From: Duganella radicis | GTDB taxonomy: Bacteria; Pseudomonadota; Gammaproteobacteria; Burkholderiales; Burkholderiaceae_D | Assembly (NCBI RefSeq): GCF_009720825.1 | Contig: NZ_WNKY01000001.1 | Span: forward strand, 1-64,000 | Reading direction: 5' to 3' | DNA length: 64,000 bases | In this document: positions 1-10,700 of the stretch, in pieces | Position numbering within the stretch: position 1 is the stretch's first letter | Layout of the letters: each line of letters opens with the position of its first letter | Made by a program: the position numbers and the translations under genes | Notes under the pieces: generated by a model | The model's input: the letters and a program-made list of their open reading frames with translations, nothing else | The model's database searches: none | What the model was told of the DNA's origin: nothing

Positions 1-74
1 TCGCTGCCGGCCTCCTGGACCATGCGCACGGCGCGCTCCATCACTTCGGGGGAATATCGGACTGATTTTTTCAT
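1..74 (-). CDS. IS3-family transposase OrfA, N-terminal fragment cut by window edge
   Basis: Only the first 24 codons lie in the window. They read MKKSVRYSPEVMERAVRMVQ and onward, the typical opening of the IS3-family OrfA helix-turn-helix protein. A GGAG ribosome-binding site precedes the ATG. OrfA supplies the DNA-binding part of the transposase and normally frameshifts into OrfB, the DDE part, which would lie left of the window. The short non-coding stretch upstream ends in a likely terminal repeat that abuts the Rhs gene. Family assignment is by motif recognition and the fragment is short. Confidence 0.8.
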   Translation of the reverse strand, partial: MKKSVRYSPEVMERAVRMVQEAGS

Positions 75-127
75 GGTGGCTCCATTTTCTCAAATGTTGG
101 AGCCTCCTTCAAACCCGGGGCGATTCA
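75..127 (-). mobile_element. Presumed left terminus of the IS3-family element
   Basis: Read on the minus strand, the sequence from 127 begins TGAATCGCCCCGGGTTT and leads into the OrfA leader. Beginning with TG is the rule for IS3-family ends, and the GC-rich box resembles ends I associate with this family (from memory, not searched). The other end and the target duplication are outside the window, so the exact boundary is inferred. The first three bases double as the stop codon of the neighbouring Rhs reading frame. Confidence 0.6.
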
Positions 128-3100
128 GAAGCTCCTTGGCCCGACGCTAATTGGCTGACGCGGCTGAATACCGGAGAGTGCCATTTCGACGCCTGCAATC
201 GATCCCCCCACCTGATTGGCGGCGTGAATCTGCGATTCACTCTGTCCTGCCCAAGTAGCGATAGCGCCTGGGAGACTTGCCCCAGGGAACTGCCCCAAAA
301 GAACTGTCTCCAGTCGATTTGTGGTTCGCTGGTAGGACGGATCAACCGAATCATTCAGCGGAACAAACTGAGGCCCAATTGGTTGCTGCGCTTGTTGTTT
401 CCAAATCTCCATCTGACTCAACACCGGTGGAACCGACGAGGTTTGCAGACCCAACGGATTCGCTTGGTCATAGAATGCAGGTGGTAGAGGAACATTCGAG
501 AGCAAATTCGGGACGTTATTCGCCAAGCGCTGGCCATTTTCTTGGGCAACAGCCGCAAAGTATGCAGCGTTGTCGGCAGCTGCCTTTTGTCCGGCGAGAG
601 CGGTTGCGTTGCGATCAAGGAACGACGGCTCGAATTCCTTCAACGCTGCGGCAAGGTTGCCAGCGTCGGTGGTGATCGGAGCCATGCCTGCCATTGTCTG
701 TGTCAGATCCACCTGCGGAGCATCGAACGTGACCGGCTCGATGCTGGTGGAATAGTTGACCGGGCGTGGTGCGAGCAGGCGGCCGCCGTTATTGAAGTTC
801 TCGGCCAGGCTGCTACCCAGCGCATTGCCGAACGCGTCCGTCATGGTTTGGAAATCATTCGCCTCCAGCCGTCCGAGGTAGTCGGGGGTACCGGGGGCGC
901 TTCTCAGGTACTGGCCGGGGAGTTGCGGGAACGCCCTGACAGCGGCCGCCGCTTGCGCGTCAGAGCGCGCCTGGTCGGAATCGGAAGTAGGGTTATAGAA
1001 GAATTTGTCGTGTAACGGCGGCGCCTCCATGACGTATGTCCCCTGCAACGACGACCCCATGTTGCTGAGATTGCCGGTGCGCATGCGCATCGAGTAGAGG
1101 TCATACACGTACTGCTGACGCGCATCCCCTGCGAAATAGCCGCCATTTTGGCCCAACGCACTGGCGGCCGCGCCGGCCCAGTTGAAGCCGTCCAGCGCGC
1201 CCATGACGGCACCGCCCCCTTGGGCGGCGCTGTTGGCCGCCTGCGCCGTGCCGACCCAGTTGAGGCTCACGGCGTCGGTCTGGCTGTAGGGCGTGAACGA
1301 CCGGGCGCCGTTGAAGATGGTGTTGATGCGGTGCGGTATCACCAACTGCTGGCCGGGCTGCAGGCCGGTGTTGCCGATGCCGCCGTTGGCGTCGGCGATC
1401 AGGTACCACAGGCGCTCGTCGCCCCAGAGGGCCTTGGCGATGCTGAACAGGGTCTCGCCGGCGCTCTGCACGCTGTAGACGCCGGACTGGGCCGACATGG
1501 TGACCGGCTGGTAGACGCTGCTGAAGCTCTCGCCGTCGGCGCCGCTGCTGCCGATCAGCTCGTTGTTGGCGAACAGGCTGTGCGTGACCACGCCGCCCTG
1601 GGCGCGCTCGAGCACGTGGCCGCTGGCGTCGTTGATGAAGGTGCTCAGGCCGTTGACGCTGGCCTGGGTCTGGGCGGCGTCGTCGAACTGTTGCACGCGC
1701 AGCAGGTTGCCGTTGACGTCGTAGGTCTGGCGGCTGGAGCGGATCTGGGTGCTGCCGCTGGTCTGCACGGTCGAGGTGTCGAGCAGGTGGCCGGTGCCGA
1801 TGCGCTCGTTGTAGGTGTTGGTGGTCTGCGCCGTCTTGCCGTCGGCCAGGGTGACCTGGGATTGCAGCACGTTGTTGAGGTTGTCGTAGACGGTGTAGCG
1901 GATGGTCTGCCGGAGCGCGGTGTTGGCGGCGTTGGCCACGCGCTGCAGCACCAGGCGGCCGCCGGTGTCGTACTGGCTCAGGCGCGACTCGTCGGCGCCG
2001 CTGTCGGAGGAGAACACCAGGCGGCCGGCGAGGTCGTAGCGGCGGTAGCTGGCGCCGCCGCTGTTGACGATGCCGGCCAGGCGGCCGGCGGCGTCGTAGT
2101 TGTAGGTGTCGCCGTTGTCGGTGTGGCGGTTGCCGCGCCAGTCGTAGGTGATGACGTGGCTGGCGATGGCGACGTCGCCCGCCGCGGCGGCCGGATTGGC
2201 CGGCGCCGTGTGGACCGTGCCGGCCACGCGGGTCTCGCGGTTCATGCTGTCGTAGCCGTAGTTGACGTCGACGGTCTTGGCGTCGCCCTTGTCGTTGACG
2301 AAGGTGGTCCGCTCGCGCAGGCGGTTGTCGTTGTCGTCGTAGGTGTAGTGGACGTTGTAGGCGGCGTTGGTCACGCGCGAGACGATGTTGCTCAGGCGGT
2401 TGAAGCCGTCGTACAGCATGACCTGGTCCTGCACCGCGTGGCCGTCGGCGGCGATGGTCTTCTCGCTGACGCGGTTGCCGTCGAGGTCGTAGCTGTAGGT
2501 GGTGACCGCGTGCTGCACCGGATCGCCGAGGTGGTTGATGCTCTGGTCGATGCGCAGCAGGCGGCCGGTGCCGTCCTCGTAGGTGTAGGCCTGGTCCTGG
2601 CGGCCAACGCCGTCCCAGGTCAGGCTGTACTGGTGGGTCAGCTGGCCGCCGGCGTTGTAGGCGAAATAGCTGTTGTTGCCGGCGATGTCGGTCTGGGCCA
2701 GCATGCGGCCGAAGGCGTCCACCTGCCAGGTCGCGCGCTCGCCGCTGGCCAGCAGGGCGCCGACCTTGTGGTTGAGGGCGTCGTAGGCGGTGTGGGTGGC
2801 CAGGCCGTTGCCGTCGATGGTGCTGACGATATTACCGCCCAGGTCGTAGCGCACGCGCAGCGTCGGGCCGGCCGCGATGCCGGCGGCGGTGGTGCCGAGG
2901 GTGTCGCTGACGCGGCGCCCCAGCTGGTCGTAGCCGTAGGTCTCGGTGACGGCGCCGCTGGAGCGGGTCTCGCTGACGCCGTCGAAGCTGGAGACGTTGA
3001 GCGCGGTGGCGTTGCCCACCGTGCGGGTCTTCTGGTGGCCCAGGCGGTCGAAGGTGTATTGGGTGGCGACGAAAGCGGTGTCGCTGGCGTTCTCGACGAC

Positions 3101-3580
3101 CTGGAGGTGCTGGCCGAAGGCGTCGTTATAGTAGGACACCGTCGCCAGGCCGGGAGTCGCGCTGCTGACGGTATCGGCGTGGAATTCCTGCCACAGCGTG
3201 CCCTGGCCATCGTAGGCGTAGCGGTTGACGTAGCCCTTGGCGTCGGTGGTGGAGAGCACATGGCCGAGTTTGTCGTAGCTGGCGGCGGTGGTCAGCGTCC
3301 GGTTGCCGCTGACGGCGCCGTCGATGTCCTGCGTCATGCCGGTGCGCACGGTGCGGATGGCCTGGCCGGCATCGTTGTAGTCGATGGCGGTGTACCAGTT
3401 GCGGTCGCGCGCGTCGTACTGGCGCAGCACGTTGCCCCAGCGGTCGACCTCGATGGCGTTGGGGGCCGTGTGCAGCTGGGCGGTGGCGGTAGTGGTGCTG
3501 TCGACGCCGTCGGCGGAGCGGCCGATGTAGTAGTGCAGGGCGTCGCTCAGCTTGCTTTGCAGATCGGTGGTGAAAGGGGG
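125..3580 (-). pseudogene. Rhs/YD-repeat protein, distal segment with LysM; both ends disrupted by IS elements
   Basis: The frame is open from about 3658 down to the stop at 125, giving roughly 1150 residues of Rhs-like sequence. An earliest convenient GTG lies at 3430, but homology-like sequence (TTDLQSKLSDALHYYIGRSA) continues upstream to about 3570, so the natural start is missing. About the first 650 residues are YD repeats with many YDxxG motifs. A LysM-like unit follows around 1330-1500 (SAGETLFSIAKALWGDERLW to QPGQQLVIPH). The last 400 residues are Ala/Gln-rich without a recognised toxin fold. The stop codon coincides with the apparent IS3 end, so the C-terminus is probably artificial. 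Most likely it is the 3' continuation of the giant gene at 4712-16216, separated by the intervening transposase element. Confidence 0.75.
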
Positions 3581-4754
3581 CGGACGCCTGAAATTCTTCG
3601 CAGCCTAAACATCGCTTGCAATACTTGGATAAATTGATGTCAACGTCAATATGGCATCGTTATGATCTTTTGCATCGTCTGCATGGCCTGGAGATTTCTG
3701 ATCGGCCTGTGCTTCAGCCATCATGTCGGCCGGCGCCAGGTCTGGCGGCGGCGAAGCTCGGGCAGGGCGCTAAAGGTTACCGGCCTGCGCGCCAGGAAGG
3801 CGGCGTGGGTACGGCATCGCGTCCTGGAATTACACGAGCGCCACGGCCTGTCGCACCGCAAGCTGGCGGACCTGTTCAACCAGCTTCACCTTGCCGAGAC
3901 AGGGGTATCGGTCGGCCGCACCTGGGTGCGGGAACTCCTGATCAAGGAAGCGCACCGCGCCTTGCATCGTCAGCGTGAATTGAAACATGTGGTGCCGGCA
4001 CGGATACCGAACAACCACATGTGGGGTGTCGACAGCACCACCGTGACGGATGCGCTGGGCGTGCAGCGGATCGTGCTGGGCGCGATTGATCACGGAAGCC
4101 GGCTCAACCTGATGCTGCGGCATGTGCAGCGCTTTAATCGTTGGACATTTCTAGGGTGCTTGTTTTTGACCATCGGAACGTTTGGCGCGCCGGCGATGAT
4201 CAAGACCGACAACCATCCGGTATTTCGCAGCGCGATGGTGAAACGGATCTTACAGTGGTGCGGCATCGGCTTGCGCCATTCACGTCCAGCACGGCCATGG
4301 GAAAACGGTTATATCGAAAGATTGTTTGGAACCTTTAAGCGCAGCCTCTCCGCTTATCTGATACGGGACGCACATCATCTGCGCAGTGCTTTGCCAGCGT
4401 TTCAGTTCTGGTACAACGTCACGCGCCCACATCAGCATTTGGGTGGGCAGACGCCGCAGCAAGCCTGGCAGGGTGTCGATCCATGGAGGACGGCTCCACG
4501 TGCATCGTGTTCCTTTAGTGCATGGGGAGGACGGTTGCGGGGCATGGTGTTGCGCCACTAGCCTTCATGCTCGAATTGTTAAAGATCTGCACGGACGCAG
4601 GTGGCCGAGGGTAAGCTCGGCCATTCATCACCCTGCTGCCTGTTTTGAAGGCAGACATTCACCGCACACCGGCTTTTGGGGCCTGTACGCGAACAAAAAT
4701 CAAAGATCCCATCAAAAAAATGGGGTCTTTGGACACTTGAAAAACGGGTGTCCG
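3581..4754 (+). mobile_element. Insertion sequence with single DDE transposase
   Basis: An element of about 1.17 kb separates the two Rhs segments. Candidate imperfect ends are CGGACGCCTGAAATTC at 3581 and, read from the other side at 4754, CGGACACCCGTTTTTC (11 of 16 positions agree). No clear target-site duplication was found, so boundaries are tentative. A hairpin with a stem of about 10 bp (AAAGATCCCAT pairing with ATGGGGTCTTT, one mismatch) lies at 4703-4729 near the right end, downstream of the transposase gene. Confidence 0.5.
3662..4561 (+). CDS. DDE integrase-core (rve) transposase
   Basis: The 299-residue protein has an N-terminal helix-turn-helix region (about residues 45-85) and an integrase-type catalytic core. 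Likely DDE residues are visible in WGVDSTTVTD (first Asp), MIKTDNHPVF (second Asp) and ENGYIERLFGTFK (Glu), in the normal order. The C-terminal FWYNVTRPHQHLGG motif is typical of IS481/IS3-like enzymes. It is transcribed against the surrounding Rhs frame. The start is the first ATG of the frame and lacks a good ribosome-binding site, so it could lie further in. It appears intact. The IS family name is uncertain without a database comparison. Confidence 0.8.
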   Translation: MIFCIVCMAWRFLIGLCFSHHVGRRQVWRRRSSGRALKVTGLRARKAAWVRHRVLELHERHGLSHRKLADLFNQLHLAETGVSVGRTWVRELLIKEAHRALHRQRELKHVVPARIPNNHMWGVDSTTVTDALGVQRIVLGAIDHGSRLNLMLRHVQRFNRWTFLGCLFLTIGTFGAPAMIKTDNHPVFRSAMVKRILQWCGIGLRHSRPARPWENGYIERLFGTFKRSLSAYLIRDAHHLRSALPAFQFWYNVTRPHQHLGGQTPQQAWQGVDPWRTAPRASCSFSAWGGRLRGMVLRH

Positions 4755-7700
4755 TAGTGCGGACGGGACACCAGAGCCTGTTGAGCGTTGGCTAGTGCCG
4801 TGTCGTAGCCCGCTGCCAGGGCGCTGGCCTGGTTGTTATCCGGGGTTTGAACGGCCGATACCTCGCCCGGGAAGTTGGAACGCACGCGCGTCGGGAAGCT
4901 TGCCGCTGTGCCATACAACTCGGCCTGGCAAGCTGTGAAGAAATCGTAGGCGAGAAAACCGGCATTGCTGTAGTTGGGATTGCCGTTTTGCTGTTGCTGC
5001 CTGGTGCTGCTGACCCACCCGTCCAAGCCGCTGGGTTGAGGGTCGCGGTGCAGGATCTGAGAGAATAGGTTCCGGTAGAACGCCGCGAGGTCGGTTATCG
5101 GCAGGCTGAAGCCAGCACTGATGGAGGCGAACGTCGCGGTGCCGGCCTTCATCTGCTCAACATAGTTGACCACCGTGTTGTAGTCCGCAGGCCTCCCAAA
5201 GCCGACCAGCAGCTTGATCAAATTGGCAGTGTTAGGGGAGGCCAGGTAATCCTTGGCCTGCTGGGCCGCCACCACCGCCGGCGCGCTGGTCGGGTTGGGC
5301 GTGTTTTGCAGCGTGGTGTTTGCGTTGCTCAACTTGGTGGACGCCGCCGTGACGTCGCTGCTGCTCTTGGCGATGCCTGCCGCCGTGGCGGGATCGTTGT
5401 TGAAGGCGGTCAGGGCATCGGCCACGCGCTGGTCGAAAGCGGCTGCGGCGTCGAACTCGCTGGCTTGCTGAACGGTGTTTTCCGTGATGTCGAGGATGAT
5501 GCCGCTGGCGATGGCGCCGCGGCTTTGGCCTCCGTTCAAGGCGCTGAGCCAGACGTTGGTGGCGGCGGCCGGACGCCCCAGTACTTGCATGAAAATCTTG
5601 TCGACGAACTGCTGATTGCTAAGGACAGGGCCATACGCGCCGCCGCCAAAGAACTTTTGCCCTTCGCTCGAATCAATGAAGTTCTGGGCACGGACGGCGA
5701 GCGAATAGCCTTGCTTGTCGGCCAAGGCAGAGCCGAGCATGCCGGTGTAATCAAGGCCGGCGCGCGCGGTGCCGTTGGGCATATTACCAGTGCCGCGGTT
5801 AAGGATGCCTACATACAGGCGGGCCACGTCGAGCACGTAGCTTGAGTTGGAGCCGCTGGCGGCCGCGCGCGCGGCAGTGACCGCATTGGCCGCCAGGGTG
5901 GCGGCGCTGGCCTTGTTCTGGGCGTCGTTGGCGGCGTTCAGCGCGGTTACCGCCAGCGTGGCGGCGCTGTCGGCCTGGGTGCGCAGGCCATTCAGCAGGT
6001 TGGCCAGGCGGGTGTCGAAGCCCTGGCGCGCCGACAGTTCAGCCGGGTTGGATGGATCGGCGTTGATGTCGGAGCGCTGCACCAGCAGCAGTTTGTTGAG
6101 CATGGCTATGGCCGTGGCGCCGAACTGGCCGCGGCTGGACGCCATCGCGGTCCAGGTGGCCTGGTCGGCGGCGGACAGCGGTACGCCGCTTGGCGACTGG
6201 GTGCTGGTGGTCATCTGCCGCCAGAGCGCGCTCACGAAGGCCGCGCCGGTCATGGCGAGCGGGAACAGCTTTTGGCCTTCCGGATTGGAATCGATCATGC
6301 CTTGGGCCGCCGCCGCGTCACTGGTACCGTTCATCAAACCCTTGCTCATGTTGATGAAGCCGGACAGATCCAGCCCGTCGACACCGGCGGCGCCCCGGTT
6401 GAGGAAGGCCGCGTACAGCTGCGCGGCGCGCAGGGCGTAGCTGGCCATCGGCACCTTGGCCGCTGCCGTGGTGGCACTATCGACGCTGCTGTTGGCCGCG
6501 CTCAGGGTCTGGGCGGCCGCCAGGGCGTTGCTGGTCAGGGTGGCTGCCGAGTTGGCGGCGTTGGCCGTGGCCACGGCGTTGGCCAGCATCAGCGCGGCGG
6601 TGTTGTTGTAGACCTCCTTCATGGCGGCGGAAATATCGACCGTGCCGCCGGTGTTGCTCACCAGGCCGGTGACCTTGGCGGCTTCCGCCAGGTCGTTGCC
6701 GCCGGCGTTGAGCGCGTAGGTCAGGCCAACGCCGACTTTGCTGTTGAGATAGCCGACGCCGTTCTGGTCGACGAAGATGCCGCCGCCAATGGCGGCGGTC
6801 AGGATGTCGAGCACCACGGCGCCGCGCGTCTTGCTTGCCAGTGCGTCGGTCCATTGGATCAACTGGTGGCTGGTGGCGGGAACGCCAAAGGCGGTTTGGT
6901 AGATTTTCTGCACGAAGTCGGCAGGCGACAGGCTGGCAGGGTAGGCGGCCGCGCCTTCTCCTTGCAGCATGTTGTTGGCGACCGCTTCAAAGCTGCTGGT
7001 GCCGCTGGTGAGCTGGTTCAGCCAGTAGTTGAATCCAGTGTTGTCCGGGGCGCGATTCAGCACGGCGGCGTAGAGGCGCGCCAGCTGCAACTGGGCGTTT
7101 TCACGCGGCGTGGCCAGGGCGCCGGCGGTAGCCGCGCCGCTGTAGCCGGCTGCGGAGCTCTTCATGGCCTGCACATACAGCATGACCTGGCTGACCGTGT
7201 TGGCCACGGTGGCGTTCGGGCTGATGCCGCTCAGAATGGCTTGGCCCACGGCGATCAGCGTCGGCACATCCTGGCTCAACTGCGGCATCTGGGCGAAGCC
7301 CAGGCTGATGACGGTCTTGTTGTACAGGTTGCCGCGGTCGAGCAGCTTGCTGTTGTCGCTGCCCATGTAGTTGGCGATCTGATCGGACAGCTGAACCACG
7401 AAGGCGCCGCGCGAGATGTAGTTGGCGCTGGAGGGGGCGGCGTTCAGCCTGGCCGTCCACAGCGTGCGCTCGTCGCTGGTCGGCGCGCGGCCCACCAGGT
7501 TGTTGAATACGCGGTTGATCAGCTGATCGTTGGTCTGGGCGTTGACGGCCGGATTGGGCTGTATCGCTCTCCACTCGTCCTGGGTGAAGAAGTCGTTGGC
7601 GACCGCTTCGATCGTCGTTTGATTGAGGTTGTTGAGCCAGAAGTCGAAACCGTCCTTTTCCGCAGCGCGGCCGAGCAGCCCGATGAAGATGTGGGCAATG

Positions 7701-10700
7701 CGCGCGGGCTGATTTTCCTTCGCCGCTTGGGCGGTGCCCTCGGCGATGGCGTCAACGCTGCCCGACATCGCGTCCGCGACCAGTTTGGCGGCGAAGGTGA
7801 CGGAGTTGGTGACGCCACTGTAGGCGCCGTTGGAGATCCCGCCGCCTTGCACGACCATGTAGTTGTACAGCGCATCAACCTGCGGCTTCAGGCGCGCCTT
7901 GACGGCGGCGTCTTGTGCCAGGTCGGCAATGGTTTGGGCCCGGTTGTCGGTGGTGGCAGTCACGATCTGGCTGCTGTTCTGCGGGTTGACGGCGGTGGTG
8001 ACCACCGTCAGGTTCATGCGTGCCAGCCAGTTCTTGTAGTCGGCCGATTGCGGATCGGGAGCGACGCCGAAGGCGTTCTGGTAGATGGCGCTTAGAATGA
8101 CGTCGTTGCTGTCGCCCGGCCCGAACGACTGCGGATGAATGCCATCGGTTTTTACCGCCGCCAGCATTGCCTCGGCGACCTGCGCCATGGTGCCGCCGTC
8201 GTTGAGGCGGCCCATCCAGTTGGCCAGTCCTTCGGCATCCGGTGCGCGGCCCAGGATCAGCCGGTACATGCGAATCAGCTGCTCGGCCTTGGCGCTGCTG
8301 GTGGCCGACTGGATGGTCAGTTGGCCGCCGTCGCGCGTGTAGGCCGGCTCGCCCACCGGCGTGACCGTGACCTGATATTCATAGCTGCCGCTGGTCAGGC
8401 CGCTGATGCTGAAGACCGTGTAGCCATTCACCCTCTGCACGCGCGAGGGCGCGGACATCCAGGCGTCGCTGCCTTGCAGGCGGTACTGAACGGCGAACGC
8501 GTTGCTGGCCTCACCGGGTTCACCGATCACCAGGAAGCTGTTGGTGTCGTTTTGCTGCGGCGGCAGCATGTCCTTGGCCCAGCTGCCGTCGGGTTGACGG
8601 TACAGGTAGTACAGGTCGTTGCCGTGCAGGTTGTTGACGTCCACCACGTGGCCCAGCAGGTCGTAGCGCGTGTCGGTGCGCTGGATGTCGTTCATGATGA
8701 GCGCATCGCTGGCGCGGGCGATCCCCTTCAGCGGATCGGCGCCGGTGGCGCTGCTGCGCATGATGACGGTGGCGTTGCCCTGCGCGTCGAACATGGTAAC
8801 TTTGGTGACACCGTCGCCCGCGTTGCTGCGCCAGGCGTGGCCGGCGTTGTCGTACTCCGTCTTTTCCGTCTGGATGACGCCGCCGCCATCGATGCGTCCC
8901 GTGACATGGGTGGTGACTTCGCCAAAGGCGTTGAAGGTGAACCTCTGGATCGTGTCGACGGTGGCGGGCGGATTGGTGGCGCCATTGGTGACCAGGTCCA
9001 CATTGCCCGGCGTTTCGATGTTGATCAGATGGCCCAGCTGGTCGTAGGTGTTGATCTGGAACGCCGTTTCCGTGACCGTGCCCGAAGGCAGGGTGTTGGT
9101 GACGGTCTGCCAGTGCTTGGCCAGGCGGCCGTACACATCATAGGAGTTGTAGGAAACGTTGCCTTCCGCATCCGTGACCTTGGTGGCGTGGCCGGCGAGG
9201 TCGTAGCTGACCAGGGTGACGCGGTCATCGGCGGCGATGGACGACGGGATGGCGCGGGTGGCGGCCGTGGTGCCGATGGCGGCGGTGAAACCGGTGGCGG
9301 TATTGCCCATGGCATAGTCGACGCGCACCACGGTGTTGCCGTAGGCGTCCAGGCGCAGCTCGGTGATCGGCATGCGCCAGGCCGTGCCGGGCGAGAGCGT
9401 GACGGAGGCCACTTCGGCGATGCCGGTCAAGCGGCCCAGCGCATCGTAGTAATTGATGGTGACCATGCCGTTGGCGTCGGTGGTCTGGGTCAGGTTGCCG
9501 GTGGCGTCGTAGGCGTAGCTGGTGACGATGTCCGCACCTTGCGCGCCGAAGGTGGCGTTGGCCTGGGCCTGGACGTGGTTTTCGCTGACCTTGCGGTTGC
9601 CGGCGTCGTAGACGTAGCTGACCTGACGGTCGGCCGGGACGCCGGCGGGGATGGTGCCATAGTCCGCATCGTTCCAGGAGGTGGTGGCGGTGGCACTGTC
9701 CAGCTGGGACAGCATGTTGCCGGCGCCGTCATAGATGTAGGTGGTCAGGTAGCCTTTTTTGCCGCCGGTATCTTCCCGCAGGACGTTGATCTGGGCCTTC
9801 TTGCGCCCGTCCTGGTCGAAGTAGTAGCGGGTATTGGCGGGCGAGGTTTTACCAGTGCCGCCGTCGCCCAGGTGGTAGGCGCCGTAGACCGATTGCAGGA
9901 CAGTGTCGCCAAAGGCGTTGTACCGGGTCTCGGTGGTGCGGGCCGACAGGTAGGTGTACTGGCCGTTGATGCCGAACTGGTCGTACACCGTGGCCTGCGG
10001 TTCGCTGACCTTGGTGGCGCGGCCCATCTGGTCGTAGCTGGTGCTGACGACGCGGTCGAGTTCCGGATGAGGACGTGGATTCTTGCTCAGGTCCAGATCC
10101 TGCCGCACGGCCGCCAGCGTGCGTGCGCTGGCGTCGGCGATGAAGGTGGCCAGGTTGGGCAGGACGTCGTTGTAGCGGGTCAGTTTGGTGACGTCGCCGA
10201 ATTCGTTGCGCTCGTAGCCGGTCACATAGCCCATGGCGTCGACGTCGTAGCGCACGCGGCCCAGCTTGTCGTAGACCTTGTAGCTGGTGGCGCCGCCAAC
10301 GTCGGTGTTGGCGACGGCGTTGCCCAGCATGTCGTAGGTGACGTTGACGCTGTGGGTGGCGGCCGCATCTTCGGTGCGGCCGGTGGCGTCGGCCGTGGCC
10401 GCCGCGTTGTAGACGGCCAGTGCCGGTTGCGTGGTCCGCACCTGATGGCCGACCAGGTCATAGGCATAGCTGGTGGTTCGCGCCTGTGCCGTGTTCTTGG
10501 CTTCGGTGCGAGAAATCAGGTTGCCCAGCGCATCGTACACATAGCTCGTGACCAGCGCGGTGAGTGGTCCCGCCGTGCTCGCATCGGAACCGGTCGGGTA
10601 GACGTTGACGGCCGGTGCGGTTTCGGTGAGCACGCGGCCGGCGCCGTCGTAGGTATAAGTCCAGACGTTGTTCAGCTGGTTGGTGTAGGTGAGCTTGCGG

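Noticed and set aside
1148..3637. Long plus-strand frame of 829 codons opposite the Rhs segment
   Set aside because: It is the antisense of YD repeats in GC-rich DNA; its translation is low-complexity Val/Ala/Gly-rich with no domain.
3581..4754. Treating the hairpin at 4703-4729 as an intrinsic terminator of the giant Rhs gene
   Set aside because: On the Rhs strand it spans the apparent stop codon within the inserted element, so it belongs to the IS rather than the original gene.
6272..8095. Plus-strand frame of 607 codons opposite the DUF4214 region
   Set aside because: Composition is low-complexity and the opposite strand is well explained by DUF4214 units.
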